From: Psychromonas algarum
Lineage (GTDB): Bacteria > Pseudomonadota > Gammaproteobacteria > Enterobacterales > Psychromonadaceae
Reading direction: 5' to 3'
Assembly: GCF_004376845.1 (NCBI RefSeq)
Contig: NZ_SNUW01000007.1
Coordinates: 124,001-188,000, forward strand
DNA: 64,000 bases
Under the pieces are notes generated by a model. That model saw only the letters and a list, made by a program, of their open reading frames with translations, was not told where the DNA came from and made no database searches. The position numbers and the translations under genes were made by a program. This document shows, one piece after another, positions 8,476-17,792 of the stretch (position 1 is the first letter of the stretch; every line of letters starts with the position of its first letter).

Positions 8476-8700
8476 TTAACTGTGCTTTTTTGCATTAATC
8501 GTTGCCATCAATTCTGCTGACAATGTGTTGTTATCTATTAATAAATGCCAATACCCACGTCCTTGATATTGCCCTCTTGCATCTAATATGATTTTTAATG
8601 TTTTATGATGGGGTGGCACAAGGTGCACTAATTTATCTAGTGATGTTGTTTGATAATAAAAGCGACAATCAATAAACCAAATAATTTGTTCAGTTGTCAT
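8476..8700 (-). CDS. UspE-like protein, proximal part (74 codons before frameshift)
   Basis: ATG at 8700 has a GGGGGT ribosome-binding motif 5 nt upstream. The peptide has the strand-helix-strand pattern of a Usp domain start (QIIWFIDCRFYYQ, then TLKIILDAR). It stops just after an A-AAA-AAG heptamer; a -1 shift there continues as AQLIKFFAMNAIQVEVII, a natural helix-to-strand transition into the downstream ORF. Either the gene is decayed by one missing A or it uses programmed frameshifting. As a stand-alone 74-residue protein it matches nothing I know. Confidence 0.5.
   Translation of the reverse strand: MTTEQIIWFIDCRFYYQTTSLDKLVHLVPPHHKTLKIILDARGQYQGRGYWHLLIDNNTLSAELMATINAKKHS
8485..8491 (-). 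other. A-AAA-AAG slippery heptamer joining the two UspE-like ORFs
   Basis: Read on the minus strand in the frame of the 74-codon ORF, the codons are GCA-AAA-AAG, i.e. the canonical X-XXY-YYZ -1 slippage heptamer. Slipping back one base leads exactly into the 204-codon frame. The zero-frame stop comes two codons later (CAC-AGT-TAA). No stable downstream stem was obvious by eye. Confidence 0.5.
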
Positions 8701-8731
8701 AATACCCCCACATTAAAAGCACCTTAAACCG

Positions 8732-9700
8732 CTAGAGCCAACGTTTTTTCTTAAACAATAGAACTAAAGTTAATGATAAAAAAGCCATAAAACCAATTAA
8801 ATAAAAATAACCATTTTCTGCTTTTAACTCAGGTATGTACTCAAAATTCATTCCATAAATTCCAGCTAAAAAACCTAATGGAATAAAGATAGCGGTGATC
8901 ACAGTTAAGACCCGCATAGTGGCATTCAATTGGTGCGAAGTAATGGATAAATAACCATTCACTAAATCACTACAAATATCATAATGCATTTGCGATAACG
9001 TTAATAATCGGTCAATCCGCTCATGTACATCAATCACTGTATGTAACTCAGCTTGATTAATAATAGGCGTTTCATCCGCAACTAATATTTTTAATTCAGA
9101 ACCAATATTACTGTGGTAGCTAAAGGTGCGTTTTAATTTAGTAAGCCTAGAACGATACAGCGTTATTTCCTGCATCATTTTATCGTCCCCACCAAGTTGA
9201 AACTTATCTTCTAATGCTTCTAGTTTTTCTTCAAATTCAAATAGTTTTTGCAGATAAATACCACAGCTATAATGAAATATTCTTAATGCCAACGTAATGG
9301 GGCTTTTCATTAAAAATTTTTCGCCTTCCACACTAAATAGTTTATCAATAGAAATAGATTTTTGAGCATGGGATGTAATTAATATATTAGTGCCTACAAA
9401 CATACTTATTTGTAAGTGCTCAAATAATAAATCCTCACGAGAATGAAAAATCCCGCGGTATAGCATGAAGATATAGTTATCAAATAACTCAATTTTAGGG
9501 GGATGACGATCTCGCTGCGCATCAGTAATCGCTAAAGAATGACAACCTAATGCTTTTAAAAGTACATATTCTTGTTCTTTATCATGAGAATCAATATCCA
9601 CCCATAGCATCGTACTTTTATCTTCGCGCCAACTATCGATCAAAGATTCATCACCATAACTATATGATTTATCTGAATTTAACAACATACATCTGATCAT
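8732..9700 (-). CDS. corA: CorA-family Mg2+/divalent cation channel
   Basis: 322 residues from the ATG at 9700, which has an AGAGAAG ribosome site 5 nt upstream; the longer frame from 9721 has none. The N-terminal half is the cytoplasmic alpha/beta funnel (to about 170), then a long stalk helix, and two C-terminal membrane helices with the selectivity motif YGMNF between them and the basic end KKKRWL. The GMN motif defines CorA, MRS2 and ALR1 channels. ZntB-type zinc exporters share the fold, so the cation is inferred. Neighbouring genes (DUF21 protein, MgtE) fit Mg2+ homeostasis. Confidence 0.88.
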   Translation of the reverse strand: MIRCMLLNSDKSYSYGDESLIDSWREDKSTMLWVDIDSHDKEQEYVLLKALGCHSLAITDAQRDRHPPKIELFDNYIFMLYRGIFHSREDLLFEHLQISMFVGTNILITSHAQKSISIDKLFSVEGEKFLMKSPITLALRIFHYSCGIYLQKLFEFEEKLEALEDKFQLGGDDKMMQEITLYRSRLTKLKRTFSYHSNIGSELKILVADETPIINQAELHTVIDVHERIDRLLTLSQMHYDICSDLVNGYLSITSHQLNATMRVLTVITAIFIPLGFLAGIYGMNFEYIPELKAENGYFYLIGFMAFLSLTLVLLFKKKRWL

Positions 9701-9852
9701 AACACTTCTCTTATTTATCATTTTAACTATGATGAGTATTGCACAGTTATCACATTAGATTGAGTTTTTTATTATCCATCAATAAAAAATATCTTTGTGC
9801 CAATAAAGGTTATAAGCTTCCTTTATACAATATAAAAATCATTCGGTGGAAT

Positions 9853-10908
9853 ATGACTCAAGATATTATAATTTGGATTGCAATTGCTTTATGCATCTCA
9901 CAGTCAGCAATATTTTCAGGCTTAAATATTGCCTTGTTTTCACTTAGCAGGTTACAACTTGAAGTTGAGTCGGGGAAAGGTAACGTAAGCGCTAAAAAAG
10001 TATTAAGCCTACGTAATGACTCTAATTTTTTATTAACCACTATTTTATGGGGAAATGTTGGGATTAATGTACTACTCACCCTGCTCTCTGATTCTGCTTT
10101 GGCTGGCATTAGCTCGTTTCTATTTTCTACCATTGCCATCACTGTTATTGGTGAAATTACCCCACAAGCCTATTTTTCTAGAAACGCATTAAAAATGGGC
10201 GCTCTTCTTACCCCTATTATCAAGTTTTATCAGTTTATATTTTATCCTGTAGCCAAACCAACAGCACTTATATTGGATGCCTGGTTAGGTAAAGAAGGTA
10301 TTACTTATTTAGCTGAAAGTGAGTTAAGCAGCATCATACGAAAACATATCGAAGCTGAAGAAACAGATATCAACCACGTTGAAGGGATCGGGGCATTAAA
10401 TTTCTTTAAACTCGATAAAATATCAGTCATTGAAGAAGGTGAATTGATCGATCCAGATTCCATCATTGCTTTGCCTACAAAGTTAGACCTGCCTATTATT
10501 CCTGAAATAACTTCAGCACCTAATAATGAATTCTTAAAGTTATTAAATAAGTCAGGGCATCGTTGGATTGTATTAACGAATATCGCAGGAGACCCTCTTG
10601 TGGTTGTTGATTCCGATAGTTTTTTACGTGAAGTCTTTTTTGAAACAGAAAATTTTGACCCGTACAAACATTGTCATCGCCCAACTATTATCAGTGATGA
10701 ATCAACTATGTTAAATGATGCGATCATTAAAATGAAAATGGGTGAATCTATTGATAAATCTTTTGATGGTGCAATTGAACGAGATGTATTACTTATTTGG
10801 GGCGAAAATAAACGTATTATTACAGGGGCAGATATTTTTGGTTTATTATTAAAAGGGATACAACCAGCTGAACTACTTAATAAAGCAACAGCTGATATCA
10901 AAAAATAA
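9853..10908 (+). CDS. DUF21/CNNM-type membrane protein with CBS-like cytosolic region
   Basis: 351 residues from ATG 9853 (GGTGGA ribosome site); the longer frame from 9739 begins in the promoter region. The N-terminal 150 residues hold three or four membrane helices typical of the DUF21 domain of CorC/CNNM proteins, with the conserved TVIGEITPQAYF motif near 100. The C-terminal 200 residues resemble a degenerate CBS pair (about 195-330). Such proteins export or sense Mg2+ or Co2+. It is divergent from corA and followed by two MscS genes and mgtE, so a role in divalent cation balance is likely. Confidence 0.75.
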   Translation: MTQDIIIWIAIALCISQSAIFSGLNIALFSLSRLQLEVESGKGNVSAKKVLSLRNDSNFLLTTILWGNVGINVLLTLLSDSALAGISSFLFSTIAITVIGEITPQAYFSRNALKMGALLTPIIKFYQFIFYPVAKPTALILDAWLGKEGITYLAESELSSIIRKHIEAEETDINHVEGIGALNFFKLDKISVIEEGELIDPDSIIALPTKLDLPIIPEITSAPNNEFLKLLNKSGHRWIVLTNIAGDPLVVVDSDSFLREVFFETENFDPYKHCHRPTIISDESTMLNDAIIKMKMGESIDKSFDGAIERDVLLIWGENKRIITGADIFGLLLKGIQPAELLNKATADIKK

Positions 10909-10964
10909 CAAACAAATAACTCTATAATTATCTCAATAATAAAAACACGCCTAAGGGGCAATTA

Positions 10965-11834
10965 ATGGATCTCGCTAAAGTTAAAGAATTTTTATCCTAC
11001 ATCGTTTTCACCGTTTCAGACCAGAGCATTACATTGGGTCATATATTACTTATTCCCGTTATTTTATTCTTTGGCACCTTATTCACACGATGGTTTGTAA
11101 AATTAATTACTAAACGCTTAACAACTCAAAATAAAGACCCACATAGTATTCATTTATTACAGCGTGTACTCCGTGTTATCGCAGTAACAATAATACTGAT
11201 CACTACATTAGAGTTAATTCATATTCCTATCACTGCCTTTGCCTTTCTATCTGGAGCTATTGCTATTGGTTTTGGTTTTGGTGCTCAGAATATTATTAAT
11301 AACTTTATTAGTGGTTGGATATTAATGTGGGAGCGTCCAATTCGCATTGGTGATTTCTTAGAAGTAGACGATGCCAAAGGAATGGTCGAAGAAATCAATA
11401 CTCGCTCTACACGTGTTCGACGAGTGGATGGTGTTCATTTATTAATACCTAACAGTAAATTATTAGAAAATACCGTAGTCAATTGGACTTTAGTTGATAG
11501 CTTAGTAAGGACTTCAGTGAAAGTAGGTGTTGCTTACGGCTCTCCAGTTAAAAAAGTGGCAGAGCTTATTATGCAGGCCACAGTAGAACAAGAAACCATA
11601 GTCAAAACACCTCAACCCATTGTTATATTTGATGACTTTGGTGATAACGCATTAGCTTTCGAGGTGACATTTTGGTTAGACGCGTCTGTAGAAGGAGGAT
11701 TAAGGGTGATGCGAAGTAATATTCGTTTTCGCTTAGAAGAGCTCTTTGAAGAACATAATATTATTGTTGCTTATCCACAACGAGATTTACATATTGATGG
11801 ATCTTTAACCATTAATAAATCACCTAATAGTTAA
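10965..11834 (+). CDS. MscS-family mechanosensitive channel
   Basis: 289 residues: three membrane segments (about 20-45, 65-85, 88-115), the MscS pore helix and following beta-domain signature FGFGAQNIINNFISGW then ERPIRIGDFLEV, and a C-terminal alpha/beta cage ending near 280. The pore helix is rich in Gly/Ala like that of E. coli MscS (286 residues), so the length matches the minimal MscS type. It releases solutes under hypo-osmotic stress. It is 57 bp after the DUF21 gene, probably in the same operon. Confidence 0.9.
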   Translation: MDLAKVKEFLSYIVFTVSDQSITLGHILLIPVILFFGTLFTRWFVKLITKRLTTQNKDPHSIHLLQRVLRVIAVTIILITTLELIHIPITAFAFLSGAIAIGFGFGAQNIINNFISGWILMWERPIRIGDFLEVDDAKGMVEEINTRSTRVRRVDGVHLLIPNSKLLENTVVNWTLVDSLVRTSVKVGVAYGSPVKKVAELIMQATVEQETIVKTPQPIVIFDDFGDNALAFEVTFWLDASVEGGLRVMRSNIRFRLEELFEEHNIIVAYPQRDLHIDGSLTINKSPNS

Positions 11835-11915
11835 CAATGTATTTGTACTTAAATAAACCAGAATAACAAAGTTTAGTGATAGCTTAGAATCTGATAACAT
11901 ACTAATAACATTGGG

Positions 11916-12827
11916 ATGTTAAGCAAACAACTTACAACTAAACAAGTAAAGGGATCATTAGTTATGGTTGAAAAAAGTTCATCACTTGCTTTAACTGCAA
12001 GCAATTTATTTCAAACACTCTTAACACATAATACGGTATTAACTGTCCTCCTTATTATGCTTGTTATGCTTAGTAAGTTTTTGATTTTAAAATTCATCTC
12101 GAAAAAATCTAGAAAAAATAAACGCTTAAAAATCAATATAATAAATAATGCGGCAACGATTATTATTTTAATTGGTATCTTTCATATTTGGTCCGTTGAA
12201 ATGCAAAAGTTTGCCATCTCAATCGCTGCATTTGTAGTGGCCATTGTTATTGCGACCCGAGAGTTTATTCAATGTTTCATTGGTTTTTTATACATTGTAT
12301 CCAGCCGACCATTTCGTATTGGAGATTGGATACAGGTAGGCGATTCGTACGGCGAAGTGCACTCTATTGATTGGGCTAAATTAACATTATTAGAAGTTAA
12401 TATTGATGCTTATGAATACACGGGAAAAACCCTTTATTTACCCAATAGCAAACTTATTACCTCCTCTATTAAAAATCTTAATTTTTTAAAACGTTACTCT
12501 ATGCATCATTTCACTATTACCCGTGATGAAAGTGTGAATCCTTTTCTTTTTTTAGACCAACTTTATGAAAAAGCACAAGGATATTGTGAAGACTTTAGAG
12601 ATGTAGCTATTCGTTATAACCAATTGATTGAAAATCGTTTAGATGTCCATATAGCAGGCCCCGATCCTCATATTCAAGTCGCAACATCGGATATTGGAGA
12701 TACACAAATATTATTTACTATTTTTTGCCCAACAGAACGAGCAATGGAAATAGAGCAATCTTTAACATCTGATTTTATGGAAATGTGGTTTAAAGAAAAA
12801 ATGCGACAGAAAAATAATCCCGAATAA
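11916..12827 (+). CDS. Second MscS-like small channel protein
   Basis: 303 residues with three hydrophobic segments (about 37-58, 75-95, 98-125) and the MscS beta-domain motif SRPFRIGDWIQV near 130, followed by the conserved PNSKLITSS. The pore-lining segment (ISIAAFVVAIVIATREFIQCF) lacks the Gly/Ala knob pattern of E. coli MscS, so it belongs to a divergent branch with uncertain gating. The start is uncertain: ATG at 11964, preceded by AAGGGA, is an alternative 16 codons in. Confidence 0.8.
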   Translation: MLSKQLTTKQVKGSLVMVEKSSSLALTASNLFQTLLTHNTVLTVLLIMLVMLSKFLILKFISKKSRKNKRLKINIINNAATIIILIGIFHIWSVEMQKFAISIAAFVVAIVIATREFIQCFIGFLYIVSSRPFRIGDWIQVGDSYGEVHSIDWAKLTLLEVNIDAYEYTGKTLYLPNSKLITSSIKNLNFLKRYSMHHFTITRDESVNPFLFLDQLYEKAQGYCEDFRDVAIRYNQLIENRLDVHIAGPDPHIQVATSDIGDTQILFTIFCPTERAMEIEQSLTSDFMEMWFKEKMRQKNNPE

Positions 12828-12875
12828 ATTTAACAATTATTTATTAATAGTTGCTCCGTTCAACAAGGAAGGTTC

Positions 12876-14240
12876 ATGTCATTAGATCTGTTACCCGGTT
12901 ACATTGAAAAAATTAATAGTCATTTTGAAATAGAAAAAGAGATAACTGTTCTAAAGACTCTCAATGCATTAATGTTAGAAATTGCAGAGAATTTATCTGA
13001 TGAACAGATTGCTATTTTATTAGAATCTTTCCCTATCAAACTCAGAATTATCCTATGGCAATGTTTTGCAGATGAAACACAGCAAAATGTATTTATTGCC
13101 ATGAAAAATGAATCTAGGCAATTACTGCTGAGTGCTTTAGAAGATGAATACTGCTTCCCATTACTCACTAAATTAGATGCATTTCAACTATTAGAGTTAT
13201 CTGAAACTCTTAATGATCGTTTTACTGATTATGCCGTCAGTAATATGACAGCAAAACAACGTAGTCTATATAAAAAGTCTTGTGATTATGCGTTAGATGA
13301 AGTCGGTCATTGGCAAAATTTTACAGATGTTCGTATACCGCAAAGATTAAAGTTATCAGCCGTAAAAAAACAATGCGCTAAAAATTTACCAAATTTTACC
13401 GATGTTATTTATATCGTGGATGATAATGCTCAATTAGTCGGTGAGATTGCATTAAATGCGGTATTTAAAGCCACAAATGATGATGAATACAGAAGCTTTA
13501 TCAATCAACAAATAGAGTCAGTTAATAGCACTGATGATATTAGTGATGCAGCAGAAAAACTAATTAATGCGGATAAATCAGCATTACCTGTTATTGATGA
13601 AAACCGCTGTTTGACGGGGCGTTTAGATTTACCTAGCGCTTATCGTTATAAAGAACAAATCGTCGAAACACAATTGATCCAATCCGCTGGTTTAATTGAA
13701 GAAGAAGATCTATTTAGCAGTGTTTGGTTAAGTTCAAAAAACCGTGCGGTATGGTTAGGTATTAATTTAGTCACTGCCTTTTTAGCATCATGGTTTATTG
13801 GATTGTTTGAAGCCACCATTCAACAAGTTGTAGCATTAGCAGTATTAATGCCGGTTGTTGCTTCCATGGGTGGTATATCTGGTAGCCAAACCATTACGTT
13901 GATCATTCGAGGTTTAGCATTAGGGCAAATCACTGATGCCAATAAAAAAGATATTATTGCAAAAGAACTTAAAGTCGGAGCAATTAACGGTGTGTTATGG
14001 GCTGTAGTCATTAGTGCAATCACTTATGTTTGGTTTGATACATTGATGCTTTCAATCACCATTTTTATTGCTATTTTAGGTAATATTGTTATCGCATCAT
14101 TATCAGGAGTATGGGTTCCTTGGATTTTAAGCAAATTTAATATTGATCCCGCATTATCTGGCTCAGTTGTATTAACCACAGTCACTGACATTTTTGGGTT
14201 TATTGTCTTCCTTGGTTTAGGTAGTTTATTACTGCTGTAA
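12876..14240 (+). CDS. mgtE: MgtE-type Mg2+ channel
   Basis: 454 residues with the MgtE plan: an N-terminal helical superhelix domain (about 10-140), a CBS pair (about 140-270), a plug helix, then five membrane helices (about 290-454). The membrane part contains VLMPVVASMGGISGSQTITLIIRGLALG, the MgtE signature around the Mg2+-binding pore; the acidic residue near the end (VTDIFGF) matches the conserved pore Asp. An AAGGAAG ribosome site precedes the ATG. It closes a DUF21-MscS-MscS-MgtE series of co-oriented genes and may be gated by cytosolic Mg2+ through the N and CBS domains. Confidence 0.92.
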   Translation: MSLDLLPGYIEKINSHFEIEKEITVLKTLNALMLEIAENLSDEQIAILLESFPIKLRIILWQCFADETQQNVFIAMKNESRQLLLSALEDEYCFPLLTKLDAFQLLELSETLNDRFTDYAVSNMTAKQRSLYKKSCDYALDEVGHWQNFTDVRIPQRLKLSAVKKQCAKNLPNFTDVIYIVDDNAQLVGEIALNAVFKATNDDEYRSFINQQIESVNSTDDISDAAEKLINADKSALPVIDENRCLTGRLDLPSAYRYKEQIVETQLIQSAGLIEEEDLFSSVWLSSKNRAVWLGINLVTAFLASWFIGLFEATIQQVVALAVLMPVVASMGGISGSQTITLIIRGLALGQITDANKKDIIAKELKVGAINGVLWAVVISAITYVWFDTLMLSITIFIAILGNIVIASLSGVWVPWILSKFNIDPALSGSVVLTTVTDIFGFIVFLGLGSLLLL

Positions 14241-14282
14241 ACCTGTTGTTAGTTAATGAAGCTAAGCAACTAATCTCACAAA

Positions 14283-14327
14283 GATAATTTCAAAAGTATG
14301 ATTTAAATTAACACTTTTGAAATTATC
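14283..14327. terminator. Perfect 15-bp inverted repeat between convergent mgtE and hdfR
   Basis: GATAATTTCAAAAGT (14283-14297) pairs perfectly with 14313-14327 across a 15-nt loop. It sits between convergent stops. There is no T run after it, so it is terminator-like rather than canonical; it may block read-through from either side or protect the 3' end. Confidence 0.5.
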
Positions 14328-14340
14328 GACTACATAAAAA

Positions 14341-15180
14341 CTAAATCCTCACTGCTGGAAATAATTTTAATGCTTGTTCAATAACCTCTATCTTTTGATT
14401 ATTTGCTAGGTAATTTGCATAAATATCACGGCTAAAAACAGGGGCGTCTTCCACTAAAAATAACGCTTTATTTCTCAAATATTCAAAAGTGATTTGTCTA
14501 GGTAAATAAGCCGCTCCCCCTACTTCTAAAATAAAATTTAACGCAACCCTTGGCTGACTCATAAAGTGTTTTGCTTCAGGTGCATCTTGAAATTCCCTTA
14601 AATATTGAGCACTTACTGATTCACCATAATCAACCATAATAAAATCAGTTAATTTATTTGAATAATCAGGATCAGTTGTCACTAGATGTAACGGAACAGT
14701 AGCCACTTTTTCTGAAATAATTTCACCAACAAATGTTGGTTCAAATAAGAAGCCAATATCAATAACCCTATTAAGTAAACTTTTACGCAATTCTAAAGGA
14801 CTATAAGTATTTGTTAATAAACTAATATCTTCAATATTAAGATGTATTTTTTGCAACCAATTTTGCAACACAATATCCCAAACAGAACTTAATGCACCTA
14901 CCACGAGTTGTGTTGAATGTTGCGCGGTAATACCTACATCTTGCTTTGTTTTTTGCCACATAAAAATTAATTCATTCGCATGCTTAATTAAACGATGCCC
15001 TTCAGCAGTTAACTTTAAATGCTTTTTACTACGGTCAAATAACAACACACCTAAATCATCTTCCAATAATTTAATACGGGCACTCACCGCTGATTGAGTA
15101 ATAAACAGGTTTTCAGAAGCAATACGAAAATGTAAAGAACGACTCACTTCTAAAAATGTTTTTAATAATTCTATCTTCAT
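14341..15180 (-). CDS. hdfR: LysR-family regulator HdfR
   Basis: 279 residues, the length of E. coli HdfR. The N-terminal winged helix (MKIELLKTFLEVSRSLHF, then TQSAVSARIKLLEDDLGV) closely follows HdfR, and the rest is a periplasmic-binding-like effector domain. It is transcribed divergently from rimK, an arrangement known from other marine gammaproteobacteria. In enterobacteria HdfR affects flagellar and glutamate genes; here control of the adjacent rimK operon is a reasonable inference. Confidence 0.8.
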   Translation of the reverse strand: MKIELLKTFLEVSRSLHFRIASENLFITQSAVSARIKLLEDDLGVLLFDRSKKHLKLTAEGHRLIKHANELIFMWQKTKQDVGITAQHSTQLVVGALSSVWDIVLQNWLQKIHLNIEDISLLTNTYSPLELRKSLLNRVIDIGFLFEPTFVGEIISEKVATVPLHLVTTDPDYSNKLTDFIMVDYGESVSAQYLREFQDAPEAKHFMSQPRVALNFILEVGGAAYLPRQITFEYLRNKALFLVEDAPVFSRDIYANYLANNQKIEVIEQALKLFPAVRI

Positions 15181-15334
15181 TTATCACCCACCACATCTAA
15201 TCAAAAAAATTAATCAAAGACCACAAAACAATTAATTTTATTATATTAATTTTTGTTCCTATACTCTACAAACTTATACTTTAGCGAGATCCATCGCACT
15301 TAAATTCATGAAAAATGATAAAGGAATACTAACA

Positions 15335-16246
15335 ATGAGAATCGCAATTTTATCTAGAAACCCAAACTTATACTCTACTCGTCGCTTAAAAGAAGCAGGT
15401 GAAGCACAAGGTCATCAAGTAGATATTATTGACACATTACATTGTTATATGGATATCACGAGTAGCCGTCCGACTGTGCGTTACCATGGTGAAGAGTTAC
15501 CACATTACGATGCGGTTATTCCTCGAATTGGCGCATCTGTAACCTTTTACGGTACAGCCGTTGCACGCCAGTTTGAAATGATGGGAACGTTTAATGTGAA
15601 TGAATCCGTTGCTATCAGTCGTTCACGCGACAAATTACGCTCTATGCAGTTATTATCTAGAAAAGGCGTTGGCATGCCACGTACCGGTTTTGCAAGCAAA
15701 CCCGACAACATTAAAGATTTAATTAAAAATGTAGGTGGTGCACCTGTTGTTATTAAATTATTGGAAGGTACACAGGGTATTGGTGTTGTATTAGCCGACA
15801 CAGCAAAAGCCGCTGAAAGTATTATTGAAGCTTTCATGGGATTAAAAGCCAATATTTTAGTACAAGAATTTATTAAAGAAGCAGGTGGTGCAGATATTCG
15901 TTGCTTAGTGATTGGCGATCGCGTTGTGGCAGCAATGAAACGTCAAGGAGCAGAAGGTGAATTCCGTTCTAACTTGCATCGAGGAGGTTCTGCTGAAGTT
16001 GTTAAACTCAGTAAAGCAGAGCGAGAAACTGCCATTAATGCAGCTAAAATTATGGGCTTAAATTTTTGTGGTGTTGATTTATTACGTTCAGAAAGCGGTC
16101 CAATGGTAATGGAAGTTAATTCATCACCGGGTTTAGAAGGGATTGAAACAGCAACAGGAAAAGATCTGGCAGGGATGGTATTTGATTTTATCGATAAAAA
16201 AATAAAATCTAAAAAAATGACAAACAAAACACGTGGTCAAGGATAA
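15335..16246 (+). CDS. rimK: RimK-type alpha-L-glutamate ligase
   Basis: 303 residues starting at the ATG that gives the usual N-terminus [18 protein letters not shown], after an AAAGGA ribosome site; a start nine codons earlier is less likely. The ATP-grasp features are all present: the lysine/glycine loop [15 protein letters not shown] (near 140), VQEFI, and the Mg2+ motif [14 protein letters not shown] near 260. RimK adds glutamates to the C-terminus of ribosomal protein S6 and can make poly-alpha-glutamate. The next two genes are the typical partners and are co-transcribed (5-bp and 1-bp gaps). Confidence 0.95.
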   Translation: MRIAILSRNPNLYSTRRLKEAGEAQGHQVDIIDTLHCYMDITSSRPTVRYHGEELPHYDAVIPRIGASVTFYGTAVARQFEMMGTFNVNESVAISRSRDKLRSMQLLSRKGVGMPRTGFASKPDNIKDLIKNVGGAPVVIKLLEGTQGIGVVLADTAKAAESIIEAFMGLKANILVQEFIKEAGGADIRCLVIGDRVVAAMKRQGAEGEFRSNLHRGGSAEVVKLSKAERETAINAAKIMGLNFCGVDLLRSESGPMVMEVNSSPGLEGIETATGKDLAGMVFDFIDKKIKSKKMTNKTRGQG

Positions 16247-16251
16247 AAACC

Positions 16252-17298
16252 ATGAAAACATTACGTATAGGTGATTTTGATATTTTACCAGGCACTCAAT
16301 GCAAAATTGATCTGCCCGTTGCCAAGTTATATACCGATGCCAGTGTTTCATTGCCGGTGCAAATTATTCGCGCTGCAAAGGATGGCCCAACCATTTTTAT
16401 TAGCGCAGCTGTGCATGGTGATGAATTAAACGGCATAGAAATTATTAGGCGTTTAATTAATAAACCAAATTTTAAAATTATTCGTGGCACTGTAATTGCG
16501 GTCCCTATGGTTAATGTTTATGGCGTTGTGAATCAAAGTCGTTATATGCCAGATAGACGTGACTTAAATAGATGCTTCCCTGGGTCGCCTAAAGGCTCAT
16601 TGGCAGCACGTGTTGCACATATATTTTTAACCCAAATTGTTAAACATTGTGATTACGGCATTGATCTACATACTGGTGCGATTCATCGCTCTAACTTACC
16701 TCAAATACGAGGTGATATGAGTGACGCAGAAACTAAAGAGCTTGCTCAGGTATTTGCTGTTCCTGTTATTTTGAATTCCAATTTAGTTGATGGATCATTA
16801 CGAGAGTCAGCCGTTAAAAATAATACCAAAGTATTATTGTATGAAGCAGGTGAAGCATTACGTTTTGATGATTTTTCAATCCATGCTGGTATTCGAGGAA
16901 TAGAGAATGTATTACGACACCTTAAAATGATGCCTAAAAGAACATCAAGGAAAAAACTAAAAGAACCGTATATTGCTAATAGCAGCAGTTGGTTACGCGC
17001 GAATGCAAGTGGCATTGTCAATAACTTGGTTGAATTGGGAGATCAAGTAACAGCAGGAGATGCATTAGCTGAAATTGGTAGCCCTTACGGTGAAGTATTA
17101 GGAGTGGTGAGTGCAACTCGTTCAGGAATACTTATTGGCAAACAAAATATACCTTTAGTTCAAGAGGGTGAAGCGATGTTCCATATCGCTTATTTTAAAG
17201 AAAATGATGAAGCAATCGCTGAGCATATTGAAAGCGTGCACGATTTTCTATTACCCGATGAACAACTTACTAATATAGATACAGTGAGAGAACAATAA
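16252..17298 (+). CDS. Succinylglutamate desuccinylase/aspartoacylase-family zinc hydrolase
   Basis: 348 residues of the M14-like AstE/ASPA family. The zinc site is visible: HGDEL (His-x-x-Glu, about 55-59) and a later His in GIDLHTGA (about 142). The PDRRDLNRCFPG motif is the substrate arginine region of this family. The C-terminal third has a biotinyl-lipoyl-like beta barrel (ANASGIVNNLVELGDQVTAGDALAEI). Its place in the rimK operon suggests it trims an amino-acyl or glutamyl modification, but the substrate is unknown. Confidence 0.85.
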   Translation: MKTLRIGDFDILPGTQCKIDLPVAKLYTDASVSLPVQIIRAAKDGPTIFISAAVHGDELNGIEIIRRLINKPNFKIIRGTVIAVPMVNVYGVVNQSRYMPDRRDLNRCFPGSPKGSLAARVAHIFLTQIVKHCDYGIDLHTGAIHRSNLPQIRGDMSDAETKELAQVFAVPVILNSNLVDGSLRESAVKNNTKVLLYEAGEALRFDDFSIHAGIRGIENVLRHLKMMPKRTSRKKLKEPYIANSSSWLRANASGIVNNLVELGDQVTAGDALAEIGSPYGEVLGVVSATRSGILIGKQNIPLVQEGEAMFHIAYFKENDEAIAEHIESVHDFLLPDEQLTNIDTVREQ

Positions 17299-17299
17299 A

Positions 17300-17734
17300 A
17301 TGCAAGAAAAGATGATCATTGGGCGATTAGAATCCATTGCCTTGCCTGAACTAGGCATTGATAACTTACAAGTCAGGGTAGATACTGGCGCAAAAACATC
17401 TTCGTTACATGTAGATAACATTGTTAAATATATGGACCAAGGAAAACCTTGCGTAAAATTTGATATTCATCCTGATATTCATAATGTTGAGCGTTTAATA
17501 TCATGTCATGCCATTATCAGTGACATTCGAAAAATTAAATCATCTAATGGCACAGCAGAACAGCGTTATGTGATAGAGACACCAATGAAATTAGGTTCAG
17601 AAACATGGCCAATAGAAATTACATTAACAGATCGCGCTGATATGAATTATCTAATGCTTTTTGGACGAGAAGCCATTGGTAAACGTTTACTCGTTGATGC
17701 TTCGAAAGTATTTATGGTATCACCAGAAAAATAA
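17300..17734 (+). CDS. rimB: RimB-type retropepsin-like zinc protease
   Basis: 144 residues of the family annotated as ATP-dependent zinc protease and known as RimB in Pseudomonas. It is retropepsin-like, with the active-site motif VDTGAKTSSLHVD (Asp28) near the N-terminus and the second conserved block MLFGREAIGKRLLVD near the end. RimB proteins act together with RimK on ribosomal S6, likely trimming its glutamate tail. The ATG lies 1 bp after the previous stop, so translation is coupled. Zinc dependence is by family name only. Confidence 0.85.
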   Translation: MQEKMIIGRLESIALPELGIDNLQVRVDTGAKTSSLHVDNIVKYMDQGKPCVKFDIHPDIHNVERLISCHAIISDIRKIKSSNGTAEQRYVIETPMKLGSETWPIEITLTDRADMNYLMLFGREAIGKRLLVDASKVFMVSPEK

Positions 17735-17741
17735 ATAAAAA

Positions 17742-17777
17742 AAGGGCTGGGAATATATATCACCCAGCCCTTCTTTA
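17742..17777. terminator. Strong bidirectional intrinsic terminator
   Basis: AAGGGCTGGG pairs with CCCAGCCCTT (left arm 17742-17751, right arm 17763-17772). T-rich sequence follows on the plus strand and a poly-A tract precedes it (T tract on the minus strand). It separates rimB from the convergent cytochrome gene. Confidence 0.92.
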
Positions 17778-17792
17778 TCAAAAAATTTTAAA

